From NCBI RefSeq assembly GCF_030252325.1, contig NZ_CP126981.1, positions 3,658,001 to 3,722,000 on the forward strand: a stretch of 64,000 nucleotides of DNA. The letters run 5' to 3'. How positions within the stretch are numbered: the stretch's first letter is position 1; every line of letters begins with the position of its first letter. Positions 43,445 to 54,710 of the stretch are shown one piece after another. The DNA comes from Candidatus Mycobacterium wuenschmannii (GTDB taxonomy: Bacteria; Actinomycetota; Actinomycetes; Mycobacteriales; Mycobacteriaceae). The notes under the pieces were generated by a model. That model was not told the origin of the DNA, ran no database searches, and worked only from the letters and a program-made list of their open reading frames with translations. The translations under genes and the position numbers were made by a program.

Positions 43445-44197
43445 ATGTCACCGAACAGCGTGAACCGCGAGCGCAGCCTGCTCGTCGTGCGTCAGATCGT
43501 CCTCAGCTACAGCGCGTTGCTGGCGCTCACCGCCGGGTTCGTCAACGCCGTCGCGATCCTGATCTTCGCCCTGCCGGTCGGCAACCTCACCGGAGTCACC
43601 ACGCAACTCGGGATGAAGGCGGGCAACCCGCTGCTGTACGAGGGCCACGTGCTCGCGGCCGTGATGATCGGTTTCTTCCTCGGTGCGGTGTTGGCCGGTT
43701 CCGTGCTGCCGGTGAAGCACTCCCACGTGAGCTCGCGCTCGGCGCTAGTGCTGTGCATCGAGGCCGTGTTGTTGCTCGTCGCCGCCGCGGGAGTCGAGGA
43801 GACCTACATCAGGGAGGCGATCACGGCGTCCGGCGTCGAGCTCCCCGCGGTGCAAGCCCTGTTGGCCGCCGCCGCGCTCGGGCTACAAAATGGGCTGACG
43901 TCGAGCTTCCGCGACATGGCCGTGCGCACAACGCATTTCACCGGGACCATCACCGACCTGGGTCTGATCGTCGGGCGTAGCCGCCGGCACGGGGTCGATC
44001 GGTGGAAGGCGTTGACGCTGGGCCTCACTCTCGTCCTCTTCCTGGTCGGCGGTGCCGCCGGAATCGTCGCGGGCTCCCGGTACGGGGGTTACGCGCTCGC
44101 GGCGCCCGCGGCCGCCTGCATAGCGATGGCGGGCGCTGCGATGCTGCGGCATCGCATGTCGTTGAGTCGCCTGCGGCGCGAGGCGGCGCGGGTCTAG
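43445..44197 (+). CDS. DUF1275 (YoaK-like) membrane protein
   Basis: A 250-residue membrane protein with six or seven helices, DUF1275 family. Features are SALLALTAGFVNAVAILIFA near the N-terminus, LPVGNLTGVTTQLGMKAG, and AALGLQNGLTSSFRDMAVRTTHFTGTITDLG split over residues about 138-170, where QNG and HFTGT are the family hallmarks. Function in bacteria is unknown. It is convergent with the large LuxR regulator, whose stop lies 13 nt away. Confidence 0.88.
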   Translation: MSPNSVNRERSLLVVRQIVLSYSALLALTAGFVNAVAILIFALPVGNLTGVTTQLGMKAGNPLLYEGHVLAAVMIGFFLGAVLAGSVLPVKHSHVSSRSALVLCIEAVLLLVAAAGVEETYIREAITASGVELPAVQALLAAAALGLQNGLTSSFRDMAVRTTHFTGTITDLGLIVGRSRRHGVDRWKALTLGLTLVLFLVGGAAGIVAGSRYGGYALAAPAAACIAMAGAAMLRHRMSLSRLRREAARV

Positions 44198-44210
44198 ACG
44201 CCGGAACCCG

Positions 44211-46952
44211 TCACACCGTCGGTGGCTGGAGCGCGGCGGCGAGCGCGGTTCGCGATCGGATGCCGAGCTTTCGGTACACGCTGCTCAGGTTGCTCTCGAC
44301 GGTCTTGGGTGCGAGGAAGAGTTCGGCGGCGATCTGCTTGTTCGACAATCCGGCGGCGGCGCGCTCGGCGATGCGTTGCTCGGCCGCGGTGAGCCCCACG
44401 GCGCCGTCGACGGGACGTGCCAGGCGGGCGAGTTCGGCGCGGGCGCGTTCCGCCCATATCGGGGTGCCGAGGCGTTCGAAGGTGAGCAGGGCGGTGCGCA
44501 GGTTGGGTTCGGCGACCTGTCTGCGGCGTCGTCGGCGCTGCAACTGTCCCAGCAGCAGTTGGGTCCGGGCCGTCTCGAAGGGCATGGGGAGGCGTTCGTG
44601 GTGCCGGATCGCTCGCTCGGCGGCGGCCTCTGCCGCGTCGAGATCGCCTCGCACGGTGTGCAATTGGCAGCGACCGCGGGCCCCGATGGCCAGCATCCAG
44701 GGCCTGTCGTACTGGGCGCCGCTGTGTTCGAGCGCGGCAACGAGCGGCTCGGCATCATCGGCGCGCCCGAGTGCGCTCAGGGCCTCGACCGCGTCGGGAA
44801 TCCAACCAGCCATGGCGATTTCGGTGTCGTGCCGTGGGTCGAACTCGTCGATCAGGGGTTGGAGCGTCGCAAGGGCTGCTGCGTGGTTGCCGAGCGAAAC
44901 CTCGAGAAACCCCAGCGCGGTGGCACCCGGGCGGACGAGGTAGAGGGCGCCGGTCTCCCGGGCGGCGTCGATACCGGCGTGGGCCGCGGTGCGCGTCAGG
45001 AATGCGTCCCCGGTGTGGGAGGCGATCTCGGCCTGCAGCCCCCACAGGCCGGACATGACGTGCCGGCCGCCGATCTGTTCGGCGCGTTGGATGGCATCCT
45101 GGTTGAGTGCGACGGCGGAGTCGTAACGACCCAGCCACATCTCGATCCGCGATGCTTCGACCGTTGCCCACAAGATGTCGATCTCGGTTCCGTTCTGCAG
45201 CACTGCCTTTCGTACTTCGCCCATCTGTTCTTGCGCGGACTCGAGTCGACCGGTCCAACTGGCGAGCAGCGCGGCGACGGCGCAGGCCCGCAAGGTCACT
45301 GTCGTACGGGCGTTGGGGTCCTCCAGGTTGAGGGCATTGGTCAGGGCGGCGTCATCGACGCCGAGGCCGTACATGAAACTGACCAGGGCCCAGATCGCCA
45401 AAGCCTGGCTGCGCAGGCCGTCGATGCCAAGCTGGTCTGCTTCGGCGATGGCGATTCGGGCGTGCTCGACGCAGTCCTTCATGCGCCCGGCCTGATTCAG
45501 CGCCGGGATCAGAAGCAGCCGGGCGTACAGCTTCATCGTGGGTTCGTCCGCGGCGCCGATCGCCTCGGTGAGTGCATCGACCGCCCCGGCCATGCTTTCG
45601 TCGTGGACCAACCCCGCGGCAAGCACGATCAGGGCACTGCATCGGAGGGCGCCGGTGGGCGGCAGCACGTCGAGGGCCGCCTGCAAGTGTGTCTGGGCCT
45701 GTTTCAGCGCCCCGGCGCGGAAGTGCTGTTCGGCGGCGCGCAGGCGGCGAATAGGTGTATCGCCGCCCAGTTTTATTGCGAGCTCGGTCAATTCGGCCGC
45801 CACGGCCGGAGCGCCTTGGGCCAGGGTGGCTCGGGCGGCGTCGTCGAGCGCCGCGAGCAGATCCGGAGTGCTGGTGGTGGCGGACAGTGCGAGATGCCGC
45901 GCTTTGAGCTCTGGAGTGTCGACGACCGCCGCCAGACGACGATGCATCTCCCGGCGCCGCGCCGGGCTGACACCGGTGTAGATGCCGTGGGCGAACAGCG
46001 GGTGGCAGAACTGGATGGTGTTGCCCCTCAGCTCGACAACCGTTGTCGCATGGGGAGATTCGATGATCTCGACAACACGGTCAGCAGTGAGGTTGGTGAT
46101 AGCGCTGACCCGTTCGACGGTCGGCGGAGCCGCGCATGAGGCGGCCAGCAGTACTGAGCGGATCTCGTCGTCGGGCCGGCCGATGCGCTGGGCCACCAGC
46201 GATGTCAGGGATTCGGGGAGGTCGACGACATTCGGCTCCGGTTGGTCGGCGACCGATCGGGCCAGCTCGAGCGCGAAAAATGGATTACCACCGGATATTT
46301 CGTGGATGCGGGTGATGACGGGCCGGGGCAGGGTGTGGCCCAACCGCTGGAGGATCAATGCGTGGACGCCGCCGAAACTCAGCGGACGCAGCGTGAGACG
46401 GGTCACCGAATCTAGCCGGGAGAGTTGTAGCCACGGGAGCGTGTCGGCTGCCGCGCCGGCCTCGGTACGGACCGCGGCCATGATGCCGACTGGACCGGTC
46501 AGCCGACGCGCCGCGAATGCGAACACCGCCTGGCTGGAGGCGTCGAGCCACTGTGCGTCGTCGATGGTCACCAGCACTGGCGCGGCGAGACGGGGCTGCT
46601 GCACGACCGATAGGAACGCCGTCGCGACAATGCGCTCGTCGGTCGGTTGGCCCTCACACTCGTGAAGCAGCACCCGCTCGAGCGCGGTTCGCTGCACCGT
46701 CGGCAGGTCGGCGTAGACGTCCGGATCGACCTCGCGCAGCACGTCAGTCACCGCCGCGTAGGCGTAGCGAACCTCGTTCGGCGAGGCACAGGTCGACAGG
46801 ACCCGAAAGTTCTGGGCCACAGCCTCTTCGGCGACCTTCCAGAGCAGGGTCGTCTTGCCGATGCCGGCCTCGCCGGAGATGACCATCCCGGCCGGCCCGG
46901 ACGACGCACGGGTCAGAAAGTCGCGTGTCGCGTCGGGCTCTGGCTGGCGCAT
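44211..46952 (-). CDS. Large ATP-binding LuxR-family (LAL/MalT-like) regulator
   Basis: A 913-residue signal-transduction ATPase. The N-terminal NTPase has Walker A SGEAGIGKTTLLW (about residues 26-38) and Walker B PVLVTIDDAQWLD. The middle, about 350-820, is a helical repeat (TPR-like) sensor region. The C-terminal 65 residues are a LuxR helix-turn-helix: LTAAEQRIAERAAAGLSNKQ, IAAELFLAPKTVESNLSSVY, RKLGIRSRTALAAAL. ATG 46952 follows GAGGGG, better than the TTG at 46967. It is divergent from the CBM2 protein gene, a possible target. The inducer is unknown. Confidence 0.93.
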   Translation of the reverse strand: MRQPEPDATRDFLTRASSGPAGMVISGEAGIGKTTLLWKVAEEAVAQNFRVLSTCASPNEVRYAYAAVTDVLREVDPDVYADLPTVQRTALERVLLHECEGQPTDERIVATAFLSVVQQPRLAAPVLVTIDDAQWLDASSQAVFAFAARRLTGPVGIMAAVRTEAGAAADTLPWLQLSRLDSVTRLTLRPLSFGGVHALILQRLGHTLPRPVITRIHEISGGNPFFALELARSVADQPEPNVVDLPESLTSLVAQRIGRPDDEIRSVLLAASCAAPPTVERVSAITNLTADRVVEIIESPHATTVVELRGNTIQFCHPLFAHGIYTGVSPARRREMHRRLAAVVDTPELKARHLALSATTSTPDLLAALDDAARATLAQGAPAVAAELTELAIKLGGDTPIRRLRAAEQHFRAGALKQAQTHLQAALDVLPPTGALRCSALIVLAAGLVHDESMAGAVDALTEAIGAADEPTMKLYARLLLIPALNQAGRMKDCVEHARIAIAEADQLGIDGLRSQALAIWALVSFMYGLGVDDAALTNALNLEDPNARTTVTLRACAVAALLASWTGRLESAQEQMGEVRKAVLQNGTEIDILWATVEASRIEMWLGRYDSAVALNQDAIQRAEQIGGRHVMSGLWGLQAEIASHTGDAFLTRTAAHAGIDAARETGALYLVRPGATALGFLEVSLGNHAAALATLQPLIDEFDPRHDTEIAMAGWIPDAVEALSALGRADDAEPLVAALEHSGAQYDRPWMLAIGARGRCQLHTVRGDLDAAEAAAERAIRHHERLPMPFETARTQLLLGQLQRRRRRRQVAEPNLRTALLTFERLGTPIWAERARAELARLARPVDGAVGLTAAEQRIAERAAAGLSNKQIAAELFLAPKTVESNLSSVYRKLGIRSRTALAAALQPPTV

Positions 46953-47131
46953 CAGCAATCCCCTCAATTGCCGCTCTTCAGGATCCGCCAGCCAACTTAC
47001 GGAAAGCTCACAGGAGATTTTGTGGTTCTCACATTTTCGCGTGGCCAGCGGCTGAATTTCGCCTCGGTCTCAGTTGCGCAAAGGTATGGCAGCCTCCGGC
47101 GATGCGCAGTGCGGTCGTGCGTGCTCGGCCA

Positions 47132-47144
47132 TACCGTGGCGGGC
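47132..47144 (+). promoter_or_regulatory. -10 element for a leaderless transcript (CBM2 gene)
   Basis: TACCGT (47132-47137) fits TANNNT and is separated by exactly 7 nt from ATG 47145. This spacing supports the chosen start. Confidence 0.6.
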
Positions 47145-47573
47145 ATGGGCACAGTCGGCAATCGGGTGAAGCGCTGGCGCACAGCGCTTCATGTGGCGCT
47201 GTCCGCAACGCTGGTGACCACCGCCGGGCTCGCCTCCGTTCCCGTTGCTCGTGCGGCGGCGGCCGCCGCGACCCTGTCGGTGTCGTCGACCTGGCAGACG
47301 GGCTTCATCGCCCATTTCACCGTCACCAACTCGAGCTCGGTGCCGATGTCGGATTGGCGGCTCGAATTCGACATGCCGTCCGGTGAGTCCGTCTCGCACG
47401 CGTGGAGTAGCACGGTCACCCAGTCCGGTACGCACTTCGTGGTGAGCCCGGTGAGCTGGAATCGCATCATCCCGCCCGGTGGGTCGGCGACCGGTGGCAT
47501 GCGAGGTGTCTTGTCCGGCACGTATTCGCCGCCGGTGAATTGTCAGCTCAACCGGCAGTACCGCTGCTCGTAG
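47145..47573 (+). CDS. Secreted CBM2 cellulose/chitin-binding protein (Rv1987-like)
   Basis: A 142-residue secreted protein consisting of a signal peptide (RWRTALHVALSATLVTTAGL, cleavage near VARA) and a single family 2 carbohydrate-binding module. The module shows LSVSSTWQTGFIAHFTVTNS, SDWRLEFDMPSGESVSHAWS, WNRIIPPGGSATGG and a CQLNRQYRC disulfide end; surface tryptophans W46, W69, W83 and W103 (approximate) are the expected sugar-stacking residues. There is no catalytic domain. In length and sequence it matches what I recall of M. tuberculosis Rv1987, located elsewhere in that genome. Confidence 0.88.
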   Translation: MGTVGNRVKRWRTALHVALSATLVTTAGLASVPVARAAAAAATLSVSSTWQTGFIAHFTVTNSSSVPMSDWRLEFDMPSGESVSHAWSSTVTQSGTHFVVSPVSWNRIIPPGGSATGGMRGVLSGTYSPPVNCQLNRQYRCS

Positions 47574-47579
47574 CCGCGA

Positions 47580-48344
47580 TCAGTCCGTCGCCACGTGCAA
47601 CGCCGTTCCGCTGGCCAGCAACTGGGACGCGGTCAGGCCGAATGTGGCCTTGAAGGTGTCGGAAAGATGCGACGGGCTGGCGAACCCGGCTTCGGCGGCG
47701 GCGTCGGTCAAAGTCAGTCCCGCGGAGACGCCCAAGCCCACCCGGAGGAGTCGCGACCAGGAGCGGTAGCGGCGCAGGCTGGTGCCCGCCTCTTGGCGAA
47801 AGAGTTGCAGGAAGCGCGACTCGGAGAGGCTCGCGTCAACCGCGAGGTCGCGTAGCGACGGCGATTCGGGCAGCGAGCTGCGTATTCGTTTGACCGCCAA
47901 CGTGATTCGATGATTCATCGGGTGAGCCGACACAGGTGCGGCAATCTCGATCCAGCGCCGCGCGTGGTCGGCGTCCGACGGGATCGCGGTTAAGGTGCGC
48001 TGCGCGTCGTGGTCGACGAAGACGCCGTTGGGCGATTCGTGGCACAGATCCCGGCACGCGGTGGCGCGCCCCGACGACGGGTCGAGGTAGCAGGAGACCA
48101 GCCGGCCGCCGCGGGTGTCGAGCTTGTGCGTCATCCGCGGCGGTATCAGCGCACTGCGCGCGGCAACCGAGCGACCGTTGGCCGTCACGGTCAGTTCGCG
48201 GTCGACCCCGAGCACCAGACACCACACCGAACCGGAGTGATGTCCCAGGTCCAGGCTCGGGCCGGCGTACAGGCCGTGACCCGGCCAGAGCCAGACAGCG
48301 GGATAGCAGGTTTGTGGAAGCGCGGAGTCGACTCTGACCGCCAT
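47580..48344 (-). CDS. AraC-family transcriptional regulator
   Basis: A 254-residue AraC/XylS regulator. The C-terminal DNA-binding domain has both helix-turn-helices: SLRDLAVDASLSESRFLQLF and LTDAAAEAGFASPSHLSDTF, followed by KATFGLTASQ. The N-terminal half is a cupin-like effector domain (GSVWCLVLGVDRELTVTANG, ARSALIPPRMTHKLDTRGGR). Start ATG 48344 is chosen because the longer frame runs under the divergent gene. The 10-nt distance between the two divergent starts implies that each 5' end lies within or near the other gene. Confidence 0.88.
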   Translation of the reverse strand: MAVRVDSALPQTCYPAVWLWPGHGLYAGPSLDLGHHSGSVWCLVLGVDRELTVTANGRSVAARSALIPPRMTHKLDTRGGRLVSCYLDPSSGRATACRDLCHESPNGVFVDHDAQRTLTAIPSDADHARRWIEIAAPVSAHPMNHRITLAVKRIRSSLPESPSLRDLAVDASLSESRFLQLFRQEAGTSLRRYRSWSRLLRVGLGVSAGLTLTDAAAEAGFASPSHLSDTFKATFGLTASQLLASGTALHVATD

Positions 48345-48354
48345 GCTTCCTCCC

Positions 48355-48723
48355 ATGGACGCCACCGTGATTGCCATCTCCATCGTCGCAGTGTTCTTCG
48401 CCGGAATGGGTGGGTACGCGCTCGTCGCCCCGAGCCGGCTCATTGCGCCGTTCGACATTGCACTGAATTCCGTTACAGCCCGATCCGAGGTGCGCGCCGT
48501 CTACGGGGGGTTCGGTCTGGCGATCGCGAGTGTTCTCGGCGCCGCGGCTGTCACCCCCGGTCTTCGCGCGGGTGTCGTCGTGACGGTGGCAGCGGCATGG
48601 GGCGGCATGGCTTTTGGCCGACTCACCTCGCTGCTCGACGGACCGTCGTCGTTCTATCCGAACTGGTTCTACTTCGTGGTCGAGGCGGCCGCTGCTGCCA
48701 CCCTGTTCGCCGTGGCGGGTTAG
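48355..48723 (+). CDS. DUF4345-type small membrane protein
   Basis: A 122-residue membrane protein with four helices: VIAISIVAVFFAGMGGYALV, VRAVYGGFGLAIASVLGAAA, VVVTVAAAWGGMAFGRLTSL and FYFVVEAAAAATLFAVAG. The layout and EVRAVYGG...GRLTSLLDG resemble DUF4345. The ATG at 48343 is an alternative start. It is divergent from the AraC regulator, which probably controls it, and its stop overlaps the convergent flavin reductase stop by 3 nt. Function unknown. Confidence 0.7.
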   Translation: MDATVIAISIVAVFFAGMGGYALVAPSRLIAPFDIALNSVTARSEVRAVYGGFGLAIASVLGAAAVTPGLRAGVVVTVAAAWGGMAFGRLTSLLDGPSSFYPNWFYFVVEAAAAATLFAVAG

Positions 48724-49268
48724 GCCCGCACCTTCGCGGTCAGTGACACCAGTTGCTGGAGCGCCGTGTCCAGCTCCGCGCTGCGGCGGTCCTGCGGCGC
48801 GAAGCCGTCGGCGTTGAAGTCGTTGAACAGCGACAAGGCCACCGCGCCCCGGACGTCGAGCATCTCGAAGTTCGCGACGATCTGCCGCCACTGCTGGATG
48901 GACCGGATTCCGCCGTCGCCGCCGTAGGCGACGAAAGCGACCGGCTTGTTGTTCCATTCCGAGCCGATGCTGTCGAACGCGTTCTTGAAGGCGCCGGGCA
49001 CGCCGTGGTTGTACTCCGGTGAGACGAAGACGAACGCATCGCAGCCGTCGATGGCCTGACTCCAGCGGGTGACGTTCTGCGAGTCGTACTTCCGGTCGGC
49101 CATCGCCGGTAGGACGGCCGAGGTCAGTAACGGCAGGTCGAACTCCTTGAGATCGATCAGCTCGAACTGGGCATCGCCGTGTCGCCCAGCGCGTTCGGCG
49201 ACCCACTGCCCGACGGCCAGGCCCTTGCGACCCTCGCGAATAGATCCGACGATGATGCCGATCTTCAT
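48720..49268 (-). CDS. NADPH-dependent FMN reductase
   Basis: A 182-residue flavodoxin-fold reductase. It has the FMN phosphate loop GSIREGRKGLAVGQWV at residues 8-23, the SPEYNHGVPGAFKNAFD flavin segment and the VAFVAYGGDGG strand. Relatives reduce FMN, quinones or azo compounds with NAD(P)H and protect against oxidative stress. It lies divergently from a MarR regulator with 169 nt between them, containing a direct repeat of TAGTCA (49296-49301, 49312-49317) that could be an operator. Confidence 0.9.
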   Translation of the reverse strand: MKIGIIVGSIREGRKGLAVGQWVAERAGRHGDAQFELIDLKEFDLPLLTSAVLPAMADRKYDSQNVTRWSQAIDGCDAFVFVSPEYNHGVPGAFKNAFDSIGSEWNNKPVAFVAYGGDGGIRSIQQWRQIVANFEMLDVRGAVALSLFNDFNADGFAPQDRRSAELDTALQQLVSLTAKVRA

Positions 49269-49437
49269 GTTCCCTCGCCCGTTCGTCGCGTGTTCTAGTC
49301 AAATTCTCTGATAGTCAGCGATAATTACTACTTGCCGCGTTGCTCAACTGTCAAGGGGGAGTGCGGTTGTGCGTCGGCATGCCGGCGACGTGGTCCGAGA
49401 TAGGCTGGCAGATAGACCAATTGGTGGTGGAGGCGAT

Positions 49438-49917
49438 GTGGCCGCAGGTGGCTGGCGGGGCGAGGACCTCGGCGTGCTTGCGGGCCGTCTGCTGTTCGCC
49501 GTCCAGGACGAGTTGTTCTCTCGCCTCCATGGCGAGGGCTTCGACGACATCGTCCCGAGGCACGGCGTCGTCCTGGCCTATCTGCGACTCGACGGCATCC
49601 GCGCGACCGATCTCGCGCGCCTGTCGGGTCAGGTCAAGCAGGTGGTCGGGCTCATCGTCGACGACCTGGAGCGGCTGGGTTACGTCGAGCGTCGGCCAGA
49701 CCCCGTCGACCGGCGCGCGAAGTTGATCGTCCCCACCACTCGGGGCCGCGCGCAGATGGCCGCGGCGGACGCCATCATGGCCGACATCATGGACCGGCAC
49801 GCCCGCGTCCTGGGCAAGCAGGAGTTCCGGCGCTTCATCGCCAATTTCCGCGAAGTCGTCGATCATCAGCGGGCCATGACGAGCGACGACTCGGGCGAAG
49901 GCCCGAACCCGCGCTGA
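49438..49917 (+). CDS. MarR-family transcriptional regulator
   Basis: A 159-residue winged-helix regulator: LGVLAGRLLFAVQDELFSRL, FDDIVPRHGVVLAYLRLDGI, ARLSGQVKQVVGLIVDDLER and the wing ERRPDPVDRRAKLIVPTTRG. A longer frame from GTG 49369 exists, but GTG 49438 follows GGTGGAGG and gives the usual N-terminus. It stands upstream of and co-directional with the repeat-bearing ABC exporter genes (30 nt to the next start) and divergent from the FMN reductase, so it could control either. Confidence 0.85.
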   Translation: MAAGGWRGEDLGVLAGRLLFAVQDELFSRLHGEGFDDIVPRHGVVLAYLRLDGIRATDLARLSGQVKQVVGLIVDDLERLGYVERRPDPVDRRAKLIVPTTRGRAQMAAADAIMADIMDRHARVLGKQEFRRFIANFREVVDHQRAMTSDDSGEGPNPR

Positions 49918-49947
49918 GTCTCAGCCGGCCAAAACTATTGTGGAGGC

Positions 49948-52160
<2,213 letters not shown>

Positions 52161-52179
<19 letters not shown>

Positions 52180-54704
52180 ACGCGGCCGTCAGCGTCCTGA
52201 GGCTGATCAACTTCCGGGCGATCCGGCGGCACACCCTGCGGGCGCTGCTGGCCTCGCTGTCGCTGGGCGGCGGGGTTGCGATCGTGGTCGCGGTGATGAT
52301 CGAAACCAGCAGTGTCAGTACGGCTATCGACGACGTCGGGTACCGGATCGCGGGCCCCGCGCCCCTGCGCATCGTCGGCGCCGCGACCCAAGGCGGGATC
52401 GATCCGGCGGTCATTCGCGCCGCCCGCAACGTCCCCGGGGTGGCGGTGCTCGCCCCCGTGGTCCGCGCCGCGACCGAGGTGCGCGACGGCGGCCGCGACA
52501 CCGTCGTGCTGGCGTTGGGCATCGACTGTTCGGCGCGCTGGATCATCGACCCGAAGGTGTGCAGCGCGGGGCAGACGGAACCACAGGTGATGGCGACCTC
52601 GACCACCTTCGGGCGCACCCTGGGCAAGTCCGCGACCCTGGCGACCGACGTCGGTCAACTGCCGCTGCCGGGTCTCGCGCAGATCCCGCAGTTGGACAAC
52701 GTCAACAACGGCCGCGTGGTCGTGTTGCCGCTGAGCGCGGCCAAAGTGCAATTCGCCCGCGACGACCGGGCCGACAGCGTCTACGTGAACCTGGCTGACA
52801 CCGTCGACGCGAAGGCGATTCAGACCCGCCTCGGCGAGGTGCTGGAGGTGCTCGGACCGGGGTATCGGGTGCTGACCCGCAACGATCCGGCTGCCGGATT
52901 CAACGTCAACGTCGTGCTGTTTCCGCTGCTGGCGATCTTCGCGCTGATCGCGGTCGGCGTCGGGGTGATCCTCATCGCCCAGCTCACCCGCCTGTCGATT
53001 CAGGAACGCCGACGAGAAGTCGCGATCGCCGCGGCGCTGGGCGCCTCGCCGCTGTCCACCCTGGTCGGCTTCCTCGCCGAGGCTGCGCTGCTCGGCGCCG
53101 CCGGTTCGGTGGTCGGCGTCGCGCTGGGCGCGATCATCGCCCGGCCCGTCGTCGCGAGCGCCAGCGACCTCACGCAGCAGTTCGTCGGGGTCAACGTGCC
53201 CGTCGTCGTCGAGCCCGGTGTCGTCTTCGCGGGGCTGGGAATCGGCGTACTGCTCGCCCTCGCCGCGGCGATCGTGCCGAGCCTCGCGGCGTCGAAAACC
53301 CCGATCGCCACCGAGCTTTCCGGCCGTGCCGCCTACGAAGACGCCAAGTCGGCGCGCATCCTGCCCAAGGCCGCGGCGCAGCTCGCGATCGGCTTCGCGG
53401 CCCTCTTCCTGGTGTGGTCGGCGACGCTGTCGGGTGGACTCGCGCCGTGGCAGGCCACGATCGCCAACGGCGGGGTCGTCATCGCAATCGTCGGAATGCT
53501 CTTGGCCGCGGCCTATTTCAGCGCGCACATCCTGGCGTCGATCCGGCTCCAACCGGACCGGCCGCACAACCCGATCCTGGCGATTGCCTTCACCGGGCTG
53601 CGCGCTGACCAGACCCGGACGACGGCGATCGCCGGTGCCGTCGCGGTCCCGGTCGCCGTCGCCACGCTGCTGTCGGGCTTCCTGGTGGCGATCGACCGTG
53701 GCGTCGAGAACGTGGCGCGGGCGCAGGCGCACGATCGGCTGGTGGTCACCACCACCCGGTTCACCGACTGGGGGTCGACGGACGCGAAATTCTCGCCCGA
53801 CAGCATGACCAAGCTAGCTGCCCTGCCCGGGGTGGGCGGCCTAGAGCGGATGGCCGAAGTCGAGATCACCCTCGGCAACGGATCGCTGGCCTACGTGCGG
53901 GCCGAGGACAGGCCCACCTTTTCCTACCAGGTCTTCGCCGGCCAGCCCCCGAAGGAGAGCGTGAAGTCGAACCAGCTCGTCATCGGCGGAATTCTGGCCC
54001 GCCAGAACGGGATTGGCATCGGCGACAGCATCCTGCTCGGTAGTGGGCCCACCGCCCGCAGAATTCCTGTCGGGACCATCGTCGCGACCCCCGAAGTGGG
54101 CGGGATGCGGATCCAGATGTCGTACTCGCTTGCCGAACAGATCTTCGGGCGTCAGCCACCCGGGCTGGTTTTCATCAATCCGGCGAAAGGTGTTGCCCTG
54201 CAACGCATCGCCGACGAGGTCAAGGCCGGGCAATTCAATCAGCCGCTGACCGTCGTGGACGCGAAGGGCTACCGGGATTCGGTGGTCAGCGGCGAGTCCC
54301 GGTTCCTCGCGCCACTGAACACGTTGAAGTATGGCCTGCTGGCGATCGCTTTCATCTCGGTGTCCTCGACGCTGCTGCTGCTCGGTATCCGCCGCCGTCG
54401 CGAGATCGCGCTGATTCAGGCACTCGGCGCCACCCCGACCAAGGTCTTCGCGGTGACGACGCTGGAGGCCGTCATCGCGAGTGCGACAGGCGCGCTGCTC
54501 GGTGCGATCGTGTCCGTGCCGATCATCGCTGCCGTCGGGCGGGCCGCGGTGGTCGACGTCGGCTCGGTGACCCCACTGATCTTCCCGATGTCCGAAGCCT
54601 TCGGCTACGCGCTGCTGGCGATCCTGTCGGCGGTTTTCGCCGCAGTCGTTCCGGCGTGGAAGACCACCCAGGCCGCGCTCGCAACTCAGCTGCGCGACGA
54701 ATAG
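52161..54704 (+). CDS. FtsX/MacB-like ABC exporter permease
   Basis: An 847-residue permease. It starts MARTALNAAVSVLRLINFRA with a first helix LLASLSLGGGVAIVVAVMIE. A periplasmic domain (about 55-250) is followed by a three-helix FtsX domain (FPLLAIFALIAVGVGVILIA, RRREVAIAAALGASPLSTLV). A second half repeats the plan, with helices near 400-450, an extracytoplasmic domain and a C-terminal FtsX domain (SSTLLLLGIRRRREIALIQA, LGATPTKVFAVTTLEAVIAS, ALLAILSAVFAAVVPAW). This is the type VII ABC layout, which extracts or moves lipids and peptides across the outer leaflet. It overlaps the ATPase gene by 19 nt and converges on the NRPS gene with 6 nt between stops. Confidence 0.92.
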
Positions 54705-54710
54705 CCGTCG

